Assembly: GCA_001466705.2 (NCBI GenBank)
Contig: LATX02000202.1
Location: 434,001-498,000 of the forward strand
From: Moniliophthora roreri
Lineage: Eukaryota; Basidiomycota; Agaricomycetes; Agaricales; Marasmiaceae
Length of the DNA: 64,000 bases
Direction: 5' to 3'
Shown: one piece after another, positions 23,791-36,639 of the stretch
Position numbering within the stretch: position 1 is the first letter of the stretch
Layout of the letters: the number at the start of each line of letters is the position of its first letter
The notes under the pieces: generated by a model
Databases searched by the model: none
Seen by the model: only the letters and a program-made list of their open reading frames with translations
What the model was told of the DNA's origin: nothing
Made by a program: the position numbers and the translations under genes

Positions 23791-24203
23791 GCGAGGCGGA
23801 AGGATATGAGAGCTTGGGATTGGCGAGTTTGAAGACACCATGATGACGGAACAAGGAAAAGAGGTTTATTAATGAAACTCGGACCCACGTTTGACGGCCA
23901 CGAGGTATCAGACACGCATGCACTAATTTACATCTCAAGAGTTTCTGGACAGCAAAGTAGATAGCAAGGAAAGACGTATACAACGGAGATAGCAGTTCAG
24001 AAGAAAAGCAGCAGTATTTGACACCAATCCGATAATAGATGGAACTCCGATAGAATAAGATGAGGTAAAAAGAAAAGCATATGGCCCAGAAAATGATATG
24101 GCATGTTCATTCAGACCCTTGAACGGGTTGCGAGGAGGTAGTAGTACCCTGGACATTGGGAAAGGCATTTGGTCGTCGATGACGATGCCGAGCTGTGGTG
24201 CAT

Positions 24204-24924
24204 TCACTTAGCAGCGTTCAAACACAGTGAATTGGATAGCACACCTCCTACACGAGTCTGATTAGCCGAAGGAGGATTCATGGACATCATTGCAGTTGCA
24301 GATGTAGATGCGGTGGGGATCTGAGCCGCTGCGTAAACCTTTTCTCGCCGACTGATTTCAGTATCGCAATGATGTTGTTTGTCGTGTTCTACAAGGATCT
24401 GTCAGGTTGAAGTGTCAATTAGTAAATGAATAGTAGAAGAATCTACAGATAACACACCAGAATATCCCGACGAAGCTTCTCTGCTGTTGCATACCATCGG
24501 ATGATATCTGGCATGAGCCTAACATGAAGCCCAAGATAATCCTCCCAGATCGATGGAGGATTTTGAAGACTTTGAAAGCGAATTTGTGAAGCTGTTTTCT
24601 TCACGCTAGAAGCAGTGTAGTCAGTATCGGAACATTTGAAAGAATATGTCGTGCTCACCGAAATCTTGTCAGTTCAACAAGCTCCAGCTCGCGGCCATAC
24701 AGGCAGCCATTATCAACAGCAGTCCTGAAGGCGCGGTCTAGGCCTGATTCTGCTTTGTTTAAATCGGAAAGAGTGAGGCATGGGTAGACGAGTCGGAGGA
24801 CGCAGTAAAGGGCAATGGCAAGGACAAACGTGACGATGGCTGTCCTTCGGTCAGGTGATTCGGAGATAGCCGAGACCAAGTCAGCGGGTTTTGGGTCGTC
24901 TTGTAATGTCAAAGTGGTATGCAT
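24204..24924 (-). CDS. YPC-GFHP family membrane protein, copy 5
   Basis: Function unknown. Exons 24924-24659, 24605-24458 and 24398-24204 give 202 residues. The N-terminus MHTTLTLQDDPKPADLVSAI precedes a helix (IVTFVLAIALYCVL), then RLVYPCLTLSDLNKAE and LYGRELELVELTRFR. Exon 2 has VKKTASQIRFQSL, SIWEDYLGLH, MPDIIRWYATAEKLRRDIL. Exon 3 has ILVEHDKQHHCDTEISRRE and an Ala/Thr/Ser tail. An alternative splice from about 24232 into a downstream open exon at 24207 is possible. It is the intact relative of the broken copies 7 and 9, so it serves as their reference. Confidence 0.83.
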
Positions 24925-25786
24925 TCAGAACTGGAAGTGTCGATGCTTGAGGGTACTATCAAGGGAGGGAGAGAAAAGTGAGTCGTAGTAGTATTTGTTC
25001 GCAATGTTGGCCCTCTATATACCATGCAGGCAATACTGACCCAAGTAAAATGGATTTCGAAGAGGTTGCCGAGGGTTCTCTTTAGGACATGGATCGGGCA
25101 AGTGAGAGATTCAAGTCAAATTACATAATAAACAGAATATAATGTTGAAGAAGCATAGAGATGAAATCACCACACGGAAGAAGTAGTGATACTTGGTCGC
25201 TTTACGCTTCGCTCCCATATATCGGGTAACTGAGCAAGCTGTGTTCATTCAGGAAACAGGTGCACAAGGGTCATTGCTCTCGGTGCGGTAGCTTTTGATG
25301 ACGGATCTGCATTATCAAAAATAGGGCAGTGGTTAGCGATGGCTGATACACTTGCCTAAAACTCTTTTGGTCGATTTCTAGCTTCATGATCCAGTAGAAC
25401 TTGATGAGACTGCTTGACATCTGCGGGCTTGACATAACCACGACAGTCGTGCCAAAGCGCTTAACCCACAAGATAGACTCTAGTTGACATAGTTTAGTAT
25501 TGTCATCATCTCAAGTACTTGATTCGTGTCTAGGTACTGCACATATGACGAGGAAAAAGGAAAGCCGAAGGAATAGCGATGAAGAATAGGCAGGCATATT
25601 TTCGGAGGCGAATCACACATCTATACGTCGAGACGCCCGAGAAATTAATGAGATCAGACAGAACTTACTCTACCAAGACCGTCCAGATTTCAACTCCGCG
25701 GCATCAAAGAGTCCCTGCAAAACCCAGGGATATGGTCCGATAGAGAAGGACAGAAGGTAACTAGGAGAGAGCCGGTATGTATAAGG

Positions 25787-26618
25787 CACACGGGTTTAGG
25801 AAAAAAATCAGTTAGCCAGATTTCAGCCGGAAACCGCACCAGATTCATCAGGGAGCTGGCAGAACAAAAGGTAAGCAGAAATGGCTGTGGAAATTGGGTG
25901 ATTCTGAACTTCTGACCTGACGCCTGAAAGGAAAGGAATCAGGAAGCATTTCGGTGGGCAGGAAGCCAAGTCCGAAATGCAGACGATAAGACGCTCCGAA
26001 ATCCTTCCATATTTGGAGACAATCGGCGCATATTTCTGATCTTTCGAAAGAAGTCCATTCAGGTAAGCTTTCTGGGCTTCCTGACACACCAGAAAGGGAA
26101 ATAAATCTGCTCGACAGAATGTACAGCTGAAATGCACCATGGTACTATATGTGGTACCGAACCGCCCGAGACCTGCCATATGGGGCGCCGAGATCCATTT
26201 CAGCTGCAAATTCTGTCGCGCAGTTCCCTTTCTGGCGTGTGAAATGCCCCCAATCAGACTGCCTGAAACCGGCCGCCGTGGGCCAATGGAAAAATATCTG
26301 GTAGACAGATTCGACCCAAATCTGCTTCTGTTGCGGAACCCCCGAAGCTTCGACTGAAATGCTGTGTTTCGGTAATCTCAGAAATGACGCAAATCAGCAT
26401 TCATTCCGGTACGTCCAAGTTCTCGTCTTTTTCTTCATCTTTCTGGTAGTCCTAAAGCGCTCCTGATTGGTTGAGTTACAGCTCAAAATTCGGGGCGACC
26501 TAAACTCCATGATTCTGGACGCCTTTCAGTTTGCCATATCCTGCTCCTTATTGCAGGTAAATCAGTATACGTTTCCGGTTGAAATCTGTCTAACAGATTT
26601 TTTTCCTAAACCAGTGTG
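25787..26618. mobile_element. Non-autonomous TIR element, 832 bp
   Basis: The left end (CACACGGGTTTAGG and onward) and the inverted right end (CACACTGGTTTAGG and onward) match over about 50 bp with a handful of mismatches, including the shared run ggtttaggaaaaaaatc. The direct string AAGG flanks both ends and may be a 4-bp target-site duplication. No transposase frame is present. Inside, a second inverted repeat at 26113-26213 and an internal TIR-like copy near 26286-26315 suggest nesting or rearrangement. Superfamily not assigned. Confidence 0.7.
26113..26213. repeat. Internal palindrome of the TIR element
   Basis: Arms of about 25 bp (around cagctgaaatg and catttcagctg, continuing to ctgctcgacagaat and attctgtcgcgcag) face each other across about 50 bp. 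A decayed relative of the same palindrome lies at about 27667-27785, which shows the motif has moved or been duplicated within the island. Confidence 0.6.
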
Positions 26619-26879
26619 AAGGGCCGAATACAGTCCATCTGATGACGGCGACCTCAGAAGAACGGTCGACCAAGCACTTGAAGCTGTTGTAGGAAAGGCA
26701 CTGGTTCCCGCGCATGCATTATGGAACCGAAAAAGGGTGACGGACCGCGGTTGCACAGTATTCGTGGCCGAATCATAACATGCTGCACAAAGGGGATCAA
26801 CTTTAATATATGCAAAGATGGTGTACATTCACGGATAGGAACCAAAAACTCTCAGGCTAGGCGGAGATGATAGTGATAC

Positions 26880-27190
26880 AGCATCGAGATGTGTCCCGGC
26901 GTCCTGCTGACATACGAAGCTAGATCCAGCAAGATAGGGGTAAATGTATATGAGACGGAGCGTCTCGTGCTAAAGCAGAGGTATTTGGATTTGACAATGA
27001 CCTGAACTAAATGGAGTTAGGCCCAGGTTTGACCAAAGATTGATGAAGGTGTATTCTCACCAAAACCACGGCAAACTGGTTGAAGACTGGCTTCTGGGAT
27101 ACTTAGGTAATTGAAGCAAGCATGTTATCTTGTTCGATAAGGAGATAGTCATAATATCATGCAAAATGCTGATGTGCGTTGTCATTGTCA
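26880..27190. repeat. Segmental duplication block B, left copy
   Basis: Matches 38130-38430: both contain ctgacatacgaagct, a gaccaaag(a/g)ttg(a/g)tgaagg segment and cttctgggat/ctgggtc followed by a string around aagatagtc/aggagatagtc. It lies at the same relative position downstream of the copy 5 / copy 9 pair, so it extends the block duplication beyond the genes. Confidence 0.55.
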
Positions 27191-27409
27191 GTAGGAGAAA
27201 CCGGCCTCCAGATTATACCATGATCTGCGATGAAGCTGGAAAGGAAAGCGAGCTACGCACGAGAACGGATATTCGAAATTTGAACCTTGACCCTTCCATC
27301 ATTGGTACCCGAAATTAAGCAGTCAAAAAATACGCCGCGTTCGTACTTTCGCAACGACGAAGAGAGCTACAGCCTGAGATCACCGGTCACCCTGCGAGCT
27401 TCTGAAAAC

Positions 27410-27640
27410 TCAGAAATAGAGATTCATGAACAAAAGTAGAGCAACGCACCTCTAAGCAGAGTCGATCCAACATAGCCCAGCAATACCTCCACGGAAATTA
27501 TCTTCTCCTTTAGGTGCCCCCGAAGTGTGTTGATCCACAAGTCTTGACTAGGGAGGTTTCACACTTGGACACTGGCTGGAAAAGTTCCCAGTGAGAGGAT
27601 GAAATAGGTATTTATACTGAAATGAAAGGCGTACCGTGAA
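27410..27640 (-). repeat. R2 repeat family, copy b
   Basis: Aligns with 38700-38970 and, more weakly, 23575-23790. Shared landmarks are gcaacgcacct, gaaattatcttctcctt and aatgaaaggcgtacc. Minus-strand reading gives an LKEKIIS segment and a donor-like gtgcgt. No intact gene can be built. Confidence 0.55.
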
Positions 27641-30119
27641 GTCCGATGGTGGTCCGACAAATATGACAGAAGTCTGCTCGACAAAATTCGCAGTTGAAAT
27701 ACGCTTCGGCACCCTTATAGCAGGTTTCGGCAGGTCCGGCACTATATAAAGCTCTGAGCTGCATTTCAGCCGCACATTCAATGGAGCAGTTTTTTGTCAG
27801 AAACTGGTGTGTATGAAGCTTCAACGAGGCAAAGGTCCGGGGTGGATGTGCTTATCCTGTTCCCCCTTGTTCGGGCCCCATTCTTCTCAAAAGAATCCGA
27901 TGGGCTAGGTTCCAAGTAACACGAGATATAGGCAGCGATTCGGCAGCAGAAAAAACACGCGATATCTACAAAGTAAGCCAGTACGCGATGAACAAAGAAC
28001 CGTGGAAGCAGTTTAGAACGCTCTGGTAACAGAAAGACAAAGAGGGAGGGGAAATAATGTGGCTTGGGCTAAGTTGACTTTCCCAGGTCGAACGTAGTCT
28101 TAAGAGCGAATCCGAGAGGCTTCACTCTTCGTACTGTAAATCACCAGCATTGGACGCGGCCTCCAAGAAGAAATAAATAAATTGATGTACTTGATCAGTC
28201 CACGCGTCATGCCTTGATGCGAAAACGACGTATTGAAGAGCACCTTTCATAGAGCTTCTTCAGCTCCAGCGAGTGTTGAGATTACTGACGAAGCCTAGCT
28301 GCAGCAGAGGCGAAGAATAAGAGGACGAGGAAGGTGTAGACTGTATTCGTGTGGCATGATTAAGGAGCGAGGCTTTGAAAACTGAAATATCTGCTTTTCA
28401 GCCATTCACCACTGACCCGCTGACTTTATTACGAGCTGCCATGAAGAGATGATGTGGGAGCAGACAAAGGTCCAAAGCTAGATGACTAGAGCGACGAGAA
28501 TGAATCTCAGAACACCAGAACACTTTGACGATGGTTCACAAAGGATTAGAATATGTTCTATGAAGCAAAACAGAGACAACGTACTTCCAGTATTCCCAGG
28601 CTCACTCTTCTTCCGTGGCACCCCTCAACTTGGTCTCGACTTCTCAACAATCCAATTTGAATGTACTGTGAGAATGTGAAATGAAAGGGCGAGGCACCAC
28701 TCGTCAATTGAGTTGCTCTCTTCGCGGCTACTTGACTGCCGAAAGATTGTCTGTTGAGGATTTAGGGTGTCACGTCCAAGGTAAAATCTGAGAGTGAAAA
28801 GTTGACAAGCGGGGCGAAGCAAACCGGCAAAGAGCAGCTACGCTGTGCCTGGACCTGCCGCCGTTAGAACTGTAGCCTGGGTCGGGCAAACTCGGTCATG
28901 GTGACGGTCATGCCGGTTGTCGTTCGGGTTTTGGTAAGTCTGTGGTTATGAAGGAAGTTCCGGATGGCACGTATGAAGAAGCCTCGAGAGGCGCGTACTT
29001 TTTGATACCAGATGGATAGTTTTGCTCACCTCCGAGTTGTCTTTTACCGAGTCCTAAACAATGTTCTACGGCGGCTTGAACACTCCCAGTGAGGAATTCA
29101 CTGATGGTACACGACATATTGTGAAGCATTCTGACTATTTATTTGGGGAGCATAGGTTTTCTGATGCCATCCGATGTCAGATGAGAAGAGTTGCATGTAG
29201 TACTTATGCCAGCCTCTGTAGTGAAGGAATGTGTAAGTCGACAGGCCGACTATGATCTTATGGACAACATACCTCAAATCATCCAACCCGATCCTCTCCG
29301 AAGTCATCTCTCCGACTTCTAATTCATTCCATTTCAACGTCCCTCATGGCCGTGGGCGTCGAAGATGGGTTTGTGCGCAAACTTTACTCTTGTTTATCCT
29401 CGTTCATCATCGCTTCCCACAGCGCCGAACCCTGACTAGTCATCTCAGTGCGTCTTTCTCTATGTCCTCCCAATTTCGGCTGATGACTTGCGCCCCAGGA
29501 TCAATCTGTACCATTGCTTCAAGCCGGCCAGAAAGAGGGGCGTGAAAATGGGCTTTTTGGTGCATAGCATAAGTATATCATAACCTGCAGCCGGCTAATG
29601 CGTAAATTTAGGTTTCTCTGAATGCGACCTCATCCTTATGCCAATGACACTCAGAAGAAGTTTGGTCGTCCATGGATCGATCCAGACAACTTTACCAAGT
29701 GACAAGCTGATCGAAGAGGAATTTCGCTGTGGGGACTCAATCGGGGCATAGGGTTGTCGCCTATTAGATAGAGGTCTGGGGGAGTGGTTAGGTGGACTGG
29801 GTAGAGAGGTATAGTATACCTTGGTGGTTGGGATAGATTTGGGGCGCTGGATGGGCGTCGGACATCTCGCTATGTATTTGCATAGGTATACCAGGTTTTG
29901 TGACTACATTTGACGGAATCCGACGAAAAGCAAAAGCTAAGCGAACCAAATCAACTTCACCCAAATCAACTTCATTCAAATCCATCGAATACCGTCGGTC
30001 ACCGGTCACCGTTCATCGTCAGAAAGTACAGCCCTTTCTCGATGATATCCAATGGTTTTTTTTGGGGGGTCATGTGTATACCATCAGATATCGCCAGCGA
30101 AATTCTCACTGAGAATCAG

Positions 30120-31690
30120 GTTTCGTACATGTACGATCTTCATCAAACGGCCGCCGATGAGGACCTGCAATATCAACGCAATATTAGCGAAGGTTCGCAG
30201 TAATGGGGCAAAGAAACGAACGACAGATATTCCTGAGCATACCGCAGAAAGTGCATGAACGTGATTCTCGACATGAGGTGTCCTTGGATATGTTCGGCGC
30301 GGTGACAGGGTCAGCGGGAGTAGTCAATTGGACGTTGGAATCGAGGCGACGTTGTGCAACGAATTCAATAATGTGCTATCTCAACGAATTAGCTAAACGA
30401 ACAAAGCTCGGAAACCAGGAACGCACGAGGATATCTCGTTCAAGAGTCTCCGTATCCTTATTCCAATTGACAATGTCAGATACCAACTTTGGGTGAAAGC
30501 CAAGATAGATTCTCCAGATTGAAGACGATGTTACGTCGAGCTGTAGCGATTTCATACGTATCTGCGAGGCTCGCTTCTTCAAGCTATTATTTACGCTTGT
30601 CAATGATCAACACTCAGAGAATGAAAACGTACACGTACTTGAATCGCCTCCGGGCGATATCCTCCAGCTTAGATCCGTAGAGAAGTAGATCTTCGGCTTT
30701 CAGAGTGCGGGTGTAGGCGTTGTCGAGGCCCTCTTCCTTCTTGTTCATCTCCTGCAAGGTGAGGCAGGGGTAGCGACACCGAAGATAAAGAGACACTGCA
30801 CTAATGAAGAGGACAAAGATTGCAAAGAAACCGTAGCCGAGATAATCAGAGGAAACTGGAATCTCATCTGGGGAAATGGATTCGTCGGCTGTGGGGATGT
30901 ACATTGAGAGATTGAGGTCCTCTTTCTGAGGAATTAAGACGTACCAATGCCGTGCTTTTATGTATGTCAGAGGTCGATTAGCTTCCCGCGCTCCAAGTAC
31001 AACATTCGCGTAACTCGGATGTCGGTCCAAAAGGTGCCGTGCCTATAGATCTCGAAAGAAATAGTAGAACCAAGTCAATCTCGCTGCAACATCGTGTCAA
31101 CGATAATGGCAGAAAAGCTGTGTATCAATGTCGATCAACTTACTCCATTGTGATGGGAAATCCACAGTAGGCGTGGTCAGTGTCGGATTCTCGTGCCGAT
31201 GCACGACTGGCGTATTGATATGTTGCGCCAAGGCTCAAGGTCGCCATCAACTGAAGTCCGACCTCAAACACTGCGGCGGTAATCCGGGCCATTGGGTATC
31301 ACGTACGTTAACACAAGTATACCATTCTTGTAGCTGGTAGTTGAAATGAACAGTGGTTTGTGGAGGCCTGTGCGAACGTGTACTTAGGTTCGGTACAAAG
31401 TACCGACCCAACAAATATGGTGTGGCTTGATGGGTGTGGAGGTGTAAAACAATTGGGATCTTAACTTAATTGCACAGTCTATCGACACTACGCTGCCTTG
31501 ACAAGATGAACTCTGACGGTGTGCATTGAGCAACAACGCAATTTTAGCGAGAGTCGATAATGTACCAAAGACCACCTCTGGTATAACAGTGATTCTCCTG
31601 CGAAATGGTGTTATAGCAGATCCGGAGGCTACTCCCGATATCATGGGCCACAACATTCGAGCCATAACAGCGTCGTGGACTTCTTGGAAT
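30120..31690. repeat. Segmental duplication block A, right copy
   Basis: Right partner of 17560-19260, about 12.5 kb away in the same orientation. It contains copy 6 and matching upstream non-coding sequence. The order of family members after it (8, 9) mirrors the order after the left block (4, 5). Confidence 0.8.
30184..30904 (-). CDS. YPC-GFHP family membrane protein, copy 6
   Basis: Function unknown. Exon 1 is 30904-30639, exon 2 lies within 30603-30427 and exon 3 is 30375-30184. The protein is close to copy 3 over the first two exons (MYIPTADESIS, YGFFAIFVLFISAVSLYL, RYPCLTLQEMNKKE, LKKRASQIRMKSL, IYLGFHPKLVSD, ERDIL). Exon 3 begins HIIEFVAQRRLDSN and then diverges more strongly from copy 3 and ends three bases from a different stop. 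The faster change in exon 3 than in exons 1-2 is visible directly. The frame is open upstream to 31030. Confidence 0.8.
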
Positions 31691-31959
31691 ATCACCATGT
31701 CGATCCATCGGAATTCGAGCCGTTCATCCGGGTATCAAAGTGCCCGGAAGCTGGAATTGGAAGGAGACCGTGATTTGAAAGTCTTGCACAAGAAAGCGTG
31801 GGCGACGAGTAATAATGATGGAATGAACCAGGTGCTAGTGAGGGAATACAGCACTGGAGGGCCGAATATAGGCAAGATAAAATCGTGAGGTCTTGTTTTT
31901 CGAGGAACCCGCAGCCTAGGATAGGCACTTTGGAGCGGCAAAAAGGGCCATGTATTGAC

Positions 31960-32220
31960 CTGTGAGCATCCGAATAGTCAGAAATGGATTCATGAAAAGA
32001 GGTAGAGTAACGCACTCTTTGACGAAATTCATCCGATCAAACGTACTTAGTAGAACCTCAGACCTGTGTAGAATCTTCTGCTCCGGCTTCTCTGGTCCCC
32101 CAAAAATGTAGCGGCGAGATAGTAGTATCAAACTGGAACTAGACTTTGTCCAAGAATTTCTTGTGAATCCGGAGGCTTCAAGTGATTGACTAGTTCCAAA
32201 GGTCAACGTTGCACGGCCTG
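31960..32220 (-). repeat. R2 repeat family, copy c
   Basis: Closest to copy a (23575-23790): the strings gaggtagagtaacg, gtagaatct and tctggtccccca (or tctccagtccccca) recur in order. On the minus strand it encodes a longer open segment with PEKPEQKILHRSEVLLS. It stands upstream of the decayed copy 7 as copy a stands near copy 5. Confidence 0.55.
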
Positions 32221-32689
32221 CATAGATGTTAATCACGAATATACCTGACAAGGCAGCTGTGAGGGCTTGGGCTTGGCGAGCACCACGATGATGGAACAAG
32301 GCAAAGAGGCTACTCGGACGCAAGTCGGAGTTTTACGACCACGAGGCTTCAGGTACGCGGAAAACACAGACGCACTAACATCTTAGGAGACTCTGGATAG
32401 CAAAGTGAATTACAAGGGAAAACATATGCAATGGAGCGACAGTAGTAGCAAAATAAAAGCCATGGAGTACTCGACAACAGATCGACAATGGAAAACATCT
32501 CACGAAGCTCCGACAATGAGACAAATTGAATGTGACCCGGAAAATGACATGGTAAGCTCATTCAATCTCTTGAGTTGGAGTGCGAGGAGATAGTGATACC
32601 CTGGACATCGAGAAAGGTATTTGGTCGTCGATGACGACGACGAGCTATGACGGAATTACTTAGCAGCGTTTATATACAGTGAACTGGAT

Positions 32690-33994
32690 GGCGCACCTTC
32701 ACGAGTCTGACCAGCCGAGGGAAGGTTCATAGGCACCATTGCAGTTGCAGATGTAGATGCGATGGGAATCTGAGTCGTTGCGTAAACGTTTTCTCGCCGA
32801 CTGATTTCAGTATTCGCAATGGTGTTGTTTGTCGTGTTCTACAAGGATCTGTCAAGTTGAAGTATCAATTAGTAAATGTATAGTAGAAGAATTCACGGAT
32901 AACACACCAGAATATCTCGATGAAGCTTCTCTGCTGTTGCATACCATCGGATGATATCTGGCATGAGCCCGACGTAAAGTACGAAATAATCCTTCCAGAT
33001 AGATGGAGGATTCTGAAGACTTTGAAAGCGAATTTATGAAGCATTTTCTTCACGCTAGAAGCGACATGGTCAATATCGGCACATTGAAAAGAATATGTCG
33101 TGCTCACCGGAATCTTGTCAGTTCAACGGTCTCCAGCTTGCGCCCTATTATCAACAGCAGTCTTAAAGGTGCTGTCTGTGCTTGATTCTACTTTGGATCG
33201 GAAAAAGTGAGACATGGATGGACAAGTGGGAGGACGCAGTAAAGGGCGAGAGTGATGACGATGGCTGCTGTCCTTCGGTCAGGTGATTCGGAGACAGCCG
33301 AGACCAAGTCCGGCGTTTAACGTGGAACAGGGGGGAGGGAAATTTTTTTTTTGTACATGGGGTCGAATTTTTTTTTAAGGACCGTCGCGGTGAACCAACC
33401 AACCACTGACTACCATATATGGAAGGTAGTTCACATGACATCACCGGCGCTAAGTAGCAAGCACCTGACTAGCGCTGGTCCTCTTCCCCCTTCGCATTAG
33501 CTAGGTTCAGCGAAGTGCGAGCACAATATACCGAAGTCTGCAGTAGAATGTTTCAAACTGTTTGTAAGGTTCATCTACATTATATTCTAGGTACGGGAGC
33601 CCAAGCAAGCGATATCTGCTAAGATCTAAGGATAGTATGTTTATCCAGGGTGTAAGTTAGTTCAAGAAGGCATATAATGTAACCCTATTATGGAGAACTC
33701 CCAGTCCTATACAGCCGAACCACCACAAACCCTTAAAATACCTGTGAGTGAGCCCCAAGGACCATGGGTGGGCAGGAAACTGATCTGGACCAGCATCCAA
33801 AAGGCATATAGGAGCAAATTTGAGTCTTTCTGCTATGAAGGTGGTCATAAAAGAACCTTTGGTTACTGAGAAAGTGTTCAAAATTTGAAAAAAAAATTGG
33901 CTCAAAAATTTTTTTAAGCCGGCCATCGGGCAACCAACCAACCGTCCCGGTGTTCCGGAACCACGGCCCGCCTCCCCCCTGACGTGGAATGCAT
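32690..33994 (-). pseudogene. YPC-GFHP family copy 7, disrupted by a hAT-like element
   Basis: Clear relative of copy 5, but dead. A 654-bp transposon-like insertion (33328-33981) separates the initial ATG (33994-33992) from the rest of exon 1. Next to it exon 1 has lost bases and carries a stop after the LTFSD segment. Exon 2 (about 33055-32908) has a net one-base loss in the region matching KKTASQ, which throws the rest out of frame. Exon 3 has an inserted base that creates a stop shortly after the EHDKQHHC segment. The order of events is unknown. Confidence 0.85.
33328..33981. mobile_element. hAT-like non-autonomous element (MITE), 654 bp
   Basis: The ends are perfect 11-bp inverted repeats (CAGGGGGGAGG) and both sides carry the same 8-bp direct string ACGTGGAA (33320-33327 and 33982-33989). 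An 8-bp target-site duplication with CAG-type ends is the hallmark of the hAT superfamily. Subterminal ggttggttggtt strings also face each other. No transposase is encoded. The element sits a few codons into YPC-GFHP copy 7. Confidence 0.85.
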
Positions 33995-34730
33995 CCGGAA
34001 CTCAAAGCGTCGACACATGAGGGTGCTATCAGGGAGCATTGTGCACGTCTCCATAACCTACACGAGTACTTACTTTATGCAGAGCCCGTAGTCTGGTGAC
34101 TGACGCTACTCTTTGTATTCGCCAGTTTTTCGATATCTTGGGAGAGTACTACCGTAAGGCGGGCAATGTGATTGGCTGGCATATGTGGCTGTGCGGCGTT
34201 GTGCCTTAAACTCTATTCCGGTCAATGTCAAAGATACCGCCGCCATCGTTTGCGTCTATGCTCGCGAACACCAAGGTATTATATACGGAAAGCGCTTCAC
34301 CGGTTGGATATTGCGAGACTGACTACAGATAGCAAAAGCTGGAGGGTCGGACGTAATAAAAACTACGTTGGGCCATCCAATAGGATAAGATTCTGAGCGA
34401 ATAGCCATCCGAAATCTGGGATCACCATAAAACAACAATACAGCCCATAGTGAGCAACACTGACAAGAGCCTTCAATGACCCGTGCCAGAGGATTCTTGC
34501 AGGAGAGCTGATAGATTTGAAAGTAACAGCACAAAACATTACACAGAGGACAAAATGCTGAAAAAAGCTTTCCATGAAACCGAGATCAAACGAGATAAAC
34601 AAGGAAAAGATGATCATGATCTGAATAAAGGGTATAAAAACTCAATCTTCTCTGTTGGTACCTGCGATCATTATGGCTATCATGCAAGCCATCTAACTTC
34701 ACTAGTGATACCAAGCTGGAATAGATTGAC

Positions 34731-35410
34731 TTAGGTGAGTTTCATGAGGCTTACTAGCAGCAACATACCTTCTCCATAATGACAAATCGTCGACGAAAAG
34801 GGTATCGTGGGCATCACTGGTAACATAGATGGGGGAGCACGAGTCGCCGCGTTCTTCCTGATCTCGGTATTACATTGGTACTGGGTTTCTTGATCAACGA
34901 TAATCTGTGAAAGCACCAGTATAAATGAGCGGGGAAATAGCGACAAAGTTTCAGAAAACATACCAGAACATCCCGCTGCAACCTCTCTGCTGTGTTGTAC
35001 CACCGTATGATCTCCGAAACCAGCTGAACATGAAATCCAACGTAGACCTGGCAAATTGAAGATCTCGATCGAAGCTGAATTTCAGATGCCCATTCCTTCA
35101 GGCTTGAAAAACAGTGGTCAGTCCTAGAAGAACACGAGATAATATAATAAACACACCGAAGCCTTGCCTGTGTTTTATGCTCCAATTCAAGTCCATAGAG
35201 GGAGCCTTTTTCCGCTGCATCGTTCAAAGTATCTTCTAGCTTTGTCACTGCCCTGTTGAGTTCTTCAAGGGTGAGGCAAGGGTAGAAACGCCGAAGATAG
35301 CGGTAAAATGCAAGAAAGATGATGACGACAACAACGGTTCGGTCAGGTGCCACCCCGGGGACAGCCGCCCAAAGACCGAAGGCGGTGGATTCGGTTTCGT
35401 TGCAATCCAT
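34731..35410 (-). CDS. YPC-GFHP family membrane protein, copy 8
   Basis: Function unknown. Exons 35410-35157, 35102-34964 and 34904-34731 give 188 residues. The N-terminus MDCNETESTAFGLWAAVPG leads into the helix (VVVVIIFLAFYRYL), then RRFYPCLTLEELNRA and LYGLELEHKTQARLR. Exon 2 has LKEWASEIQLRS, VYVGFHVQLVSEIIRWYNTAERLQ and RDVL. Exon 3 has IIVDQETQYQCNTEIRKN followed by a short tail. The exon-2 acceptor is a tcaag, less pyrimidine-rich than in the others. Related to copy 4. A 198-codon frame without the first splice is the unspliced reading. Confidence 0.8.
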
Positions 35411-36639
35411 GAATCCTATACAGAAATCGAAGTGCTAATCTCTGGAAGACTGGCAATATACATCCTCACCTGGGGGCTGCTTTTATAGGATGAATCTCAT
35501 TGGCTCTCCAGCACAGTTGATATCTGTTTCGCCGAAGTGGCTTCGGTGCGGCACTTGGCATTTCCGTCCCGAAGGCGATCGGACAGCCATTCCCGTCTCG
35601 TGAACCTCAACGGGACTTTTGGCCTCCAGCCAATTTACCTGAGAACTTTTTTAGCAGTTGTAAAAGTTGAACTTGAATATTGTCATTGTCTAAATAACTC
35701 GGGTTGTGCAATATAGTGTAATGAGGAAGGAGGAAAGACAACATACCGGGGACGGACAACACGGTGTCCGTTTGGCACTTAGGGGGGCGGCGCAAGGAGA
35801 GGAGAAATGGAAGGTGACCAAGCTGTTGCGTGTATACGATGGTAAAACACTGCTTCGGGTTCCTAGCATGCATGAACCGAGTGTTTCTGCGCACTGATAC
35901 CTATGATTCATCAAGAGACCAAAATCGTTGCCACTGAAGTACGACGACCTGCATACAGCTAATATCAGAGCCCGAACGGATATCCGGCGTACAGGAGATC
36001 ACTACGGTTGAACCACAGATAACAGCAACGAAGACCGGTACATCTCCGTTTTTCGACAGATGTAAAATGGAACCTATCCTAAGCCGTATCCGTCCCGCCG
36101 GGATTGTACACAGCATGAGGAACGTAGGCCACGAGGCCTCGAAAGGAAGCGAAGGTCTCCCAGCGAAGATATGGATGGTAATGACTCATAAGCAGTGAGG
36201 ATGGCACACTCTCCTCAGAACAGCGGCATAGGTCCATGTTTGAACGTCGAAGACCATTTCCGTGTCAATAATCACAGAAGTTTGGTGATATCTGATGATC
36301 ACTCGTTGCATTGCCATGGGGTAAGCATTCTTTCACTACGTCTTCCGGAAGTGAATCGCGCACGAGAATCTTGTAGGAATCGACACTCGATCTCCAGATC
36401 CATAGACAAGGAAAACCATACGCAATGGAGCGATAGTAACAGAAAAAAAGTAAAGGAGTACTCAACAGCTCGACAATGAAAACGTATTTCATGAATATTG
36501 ACACAATAGGATGAGGGATGAGGAACGAATAGGTCTTGTAGAATGATATGGCATGCTCGTTCTACCTCTAAACGGCAGTAGTATCCTGGACGTTGAGCAT
36601 TTGGCCGTCGATGTCGATGCCGGACTATGATGGAATTAG

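Noticed and set aside
34814..35410. 198-codon unspliced frame at copy 8 taken as a single-exon gene
   Set aside because: Splicing at family positions restores the LKxxASEI core and the tail in frame; the unspliced reading inserts intron sequence not seen in any other member.
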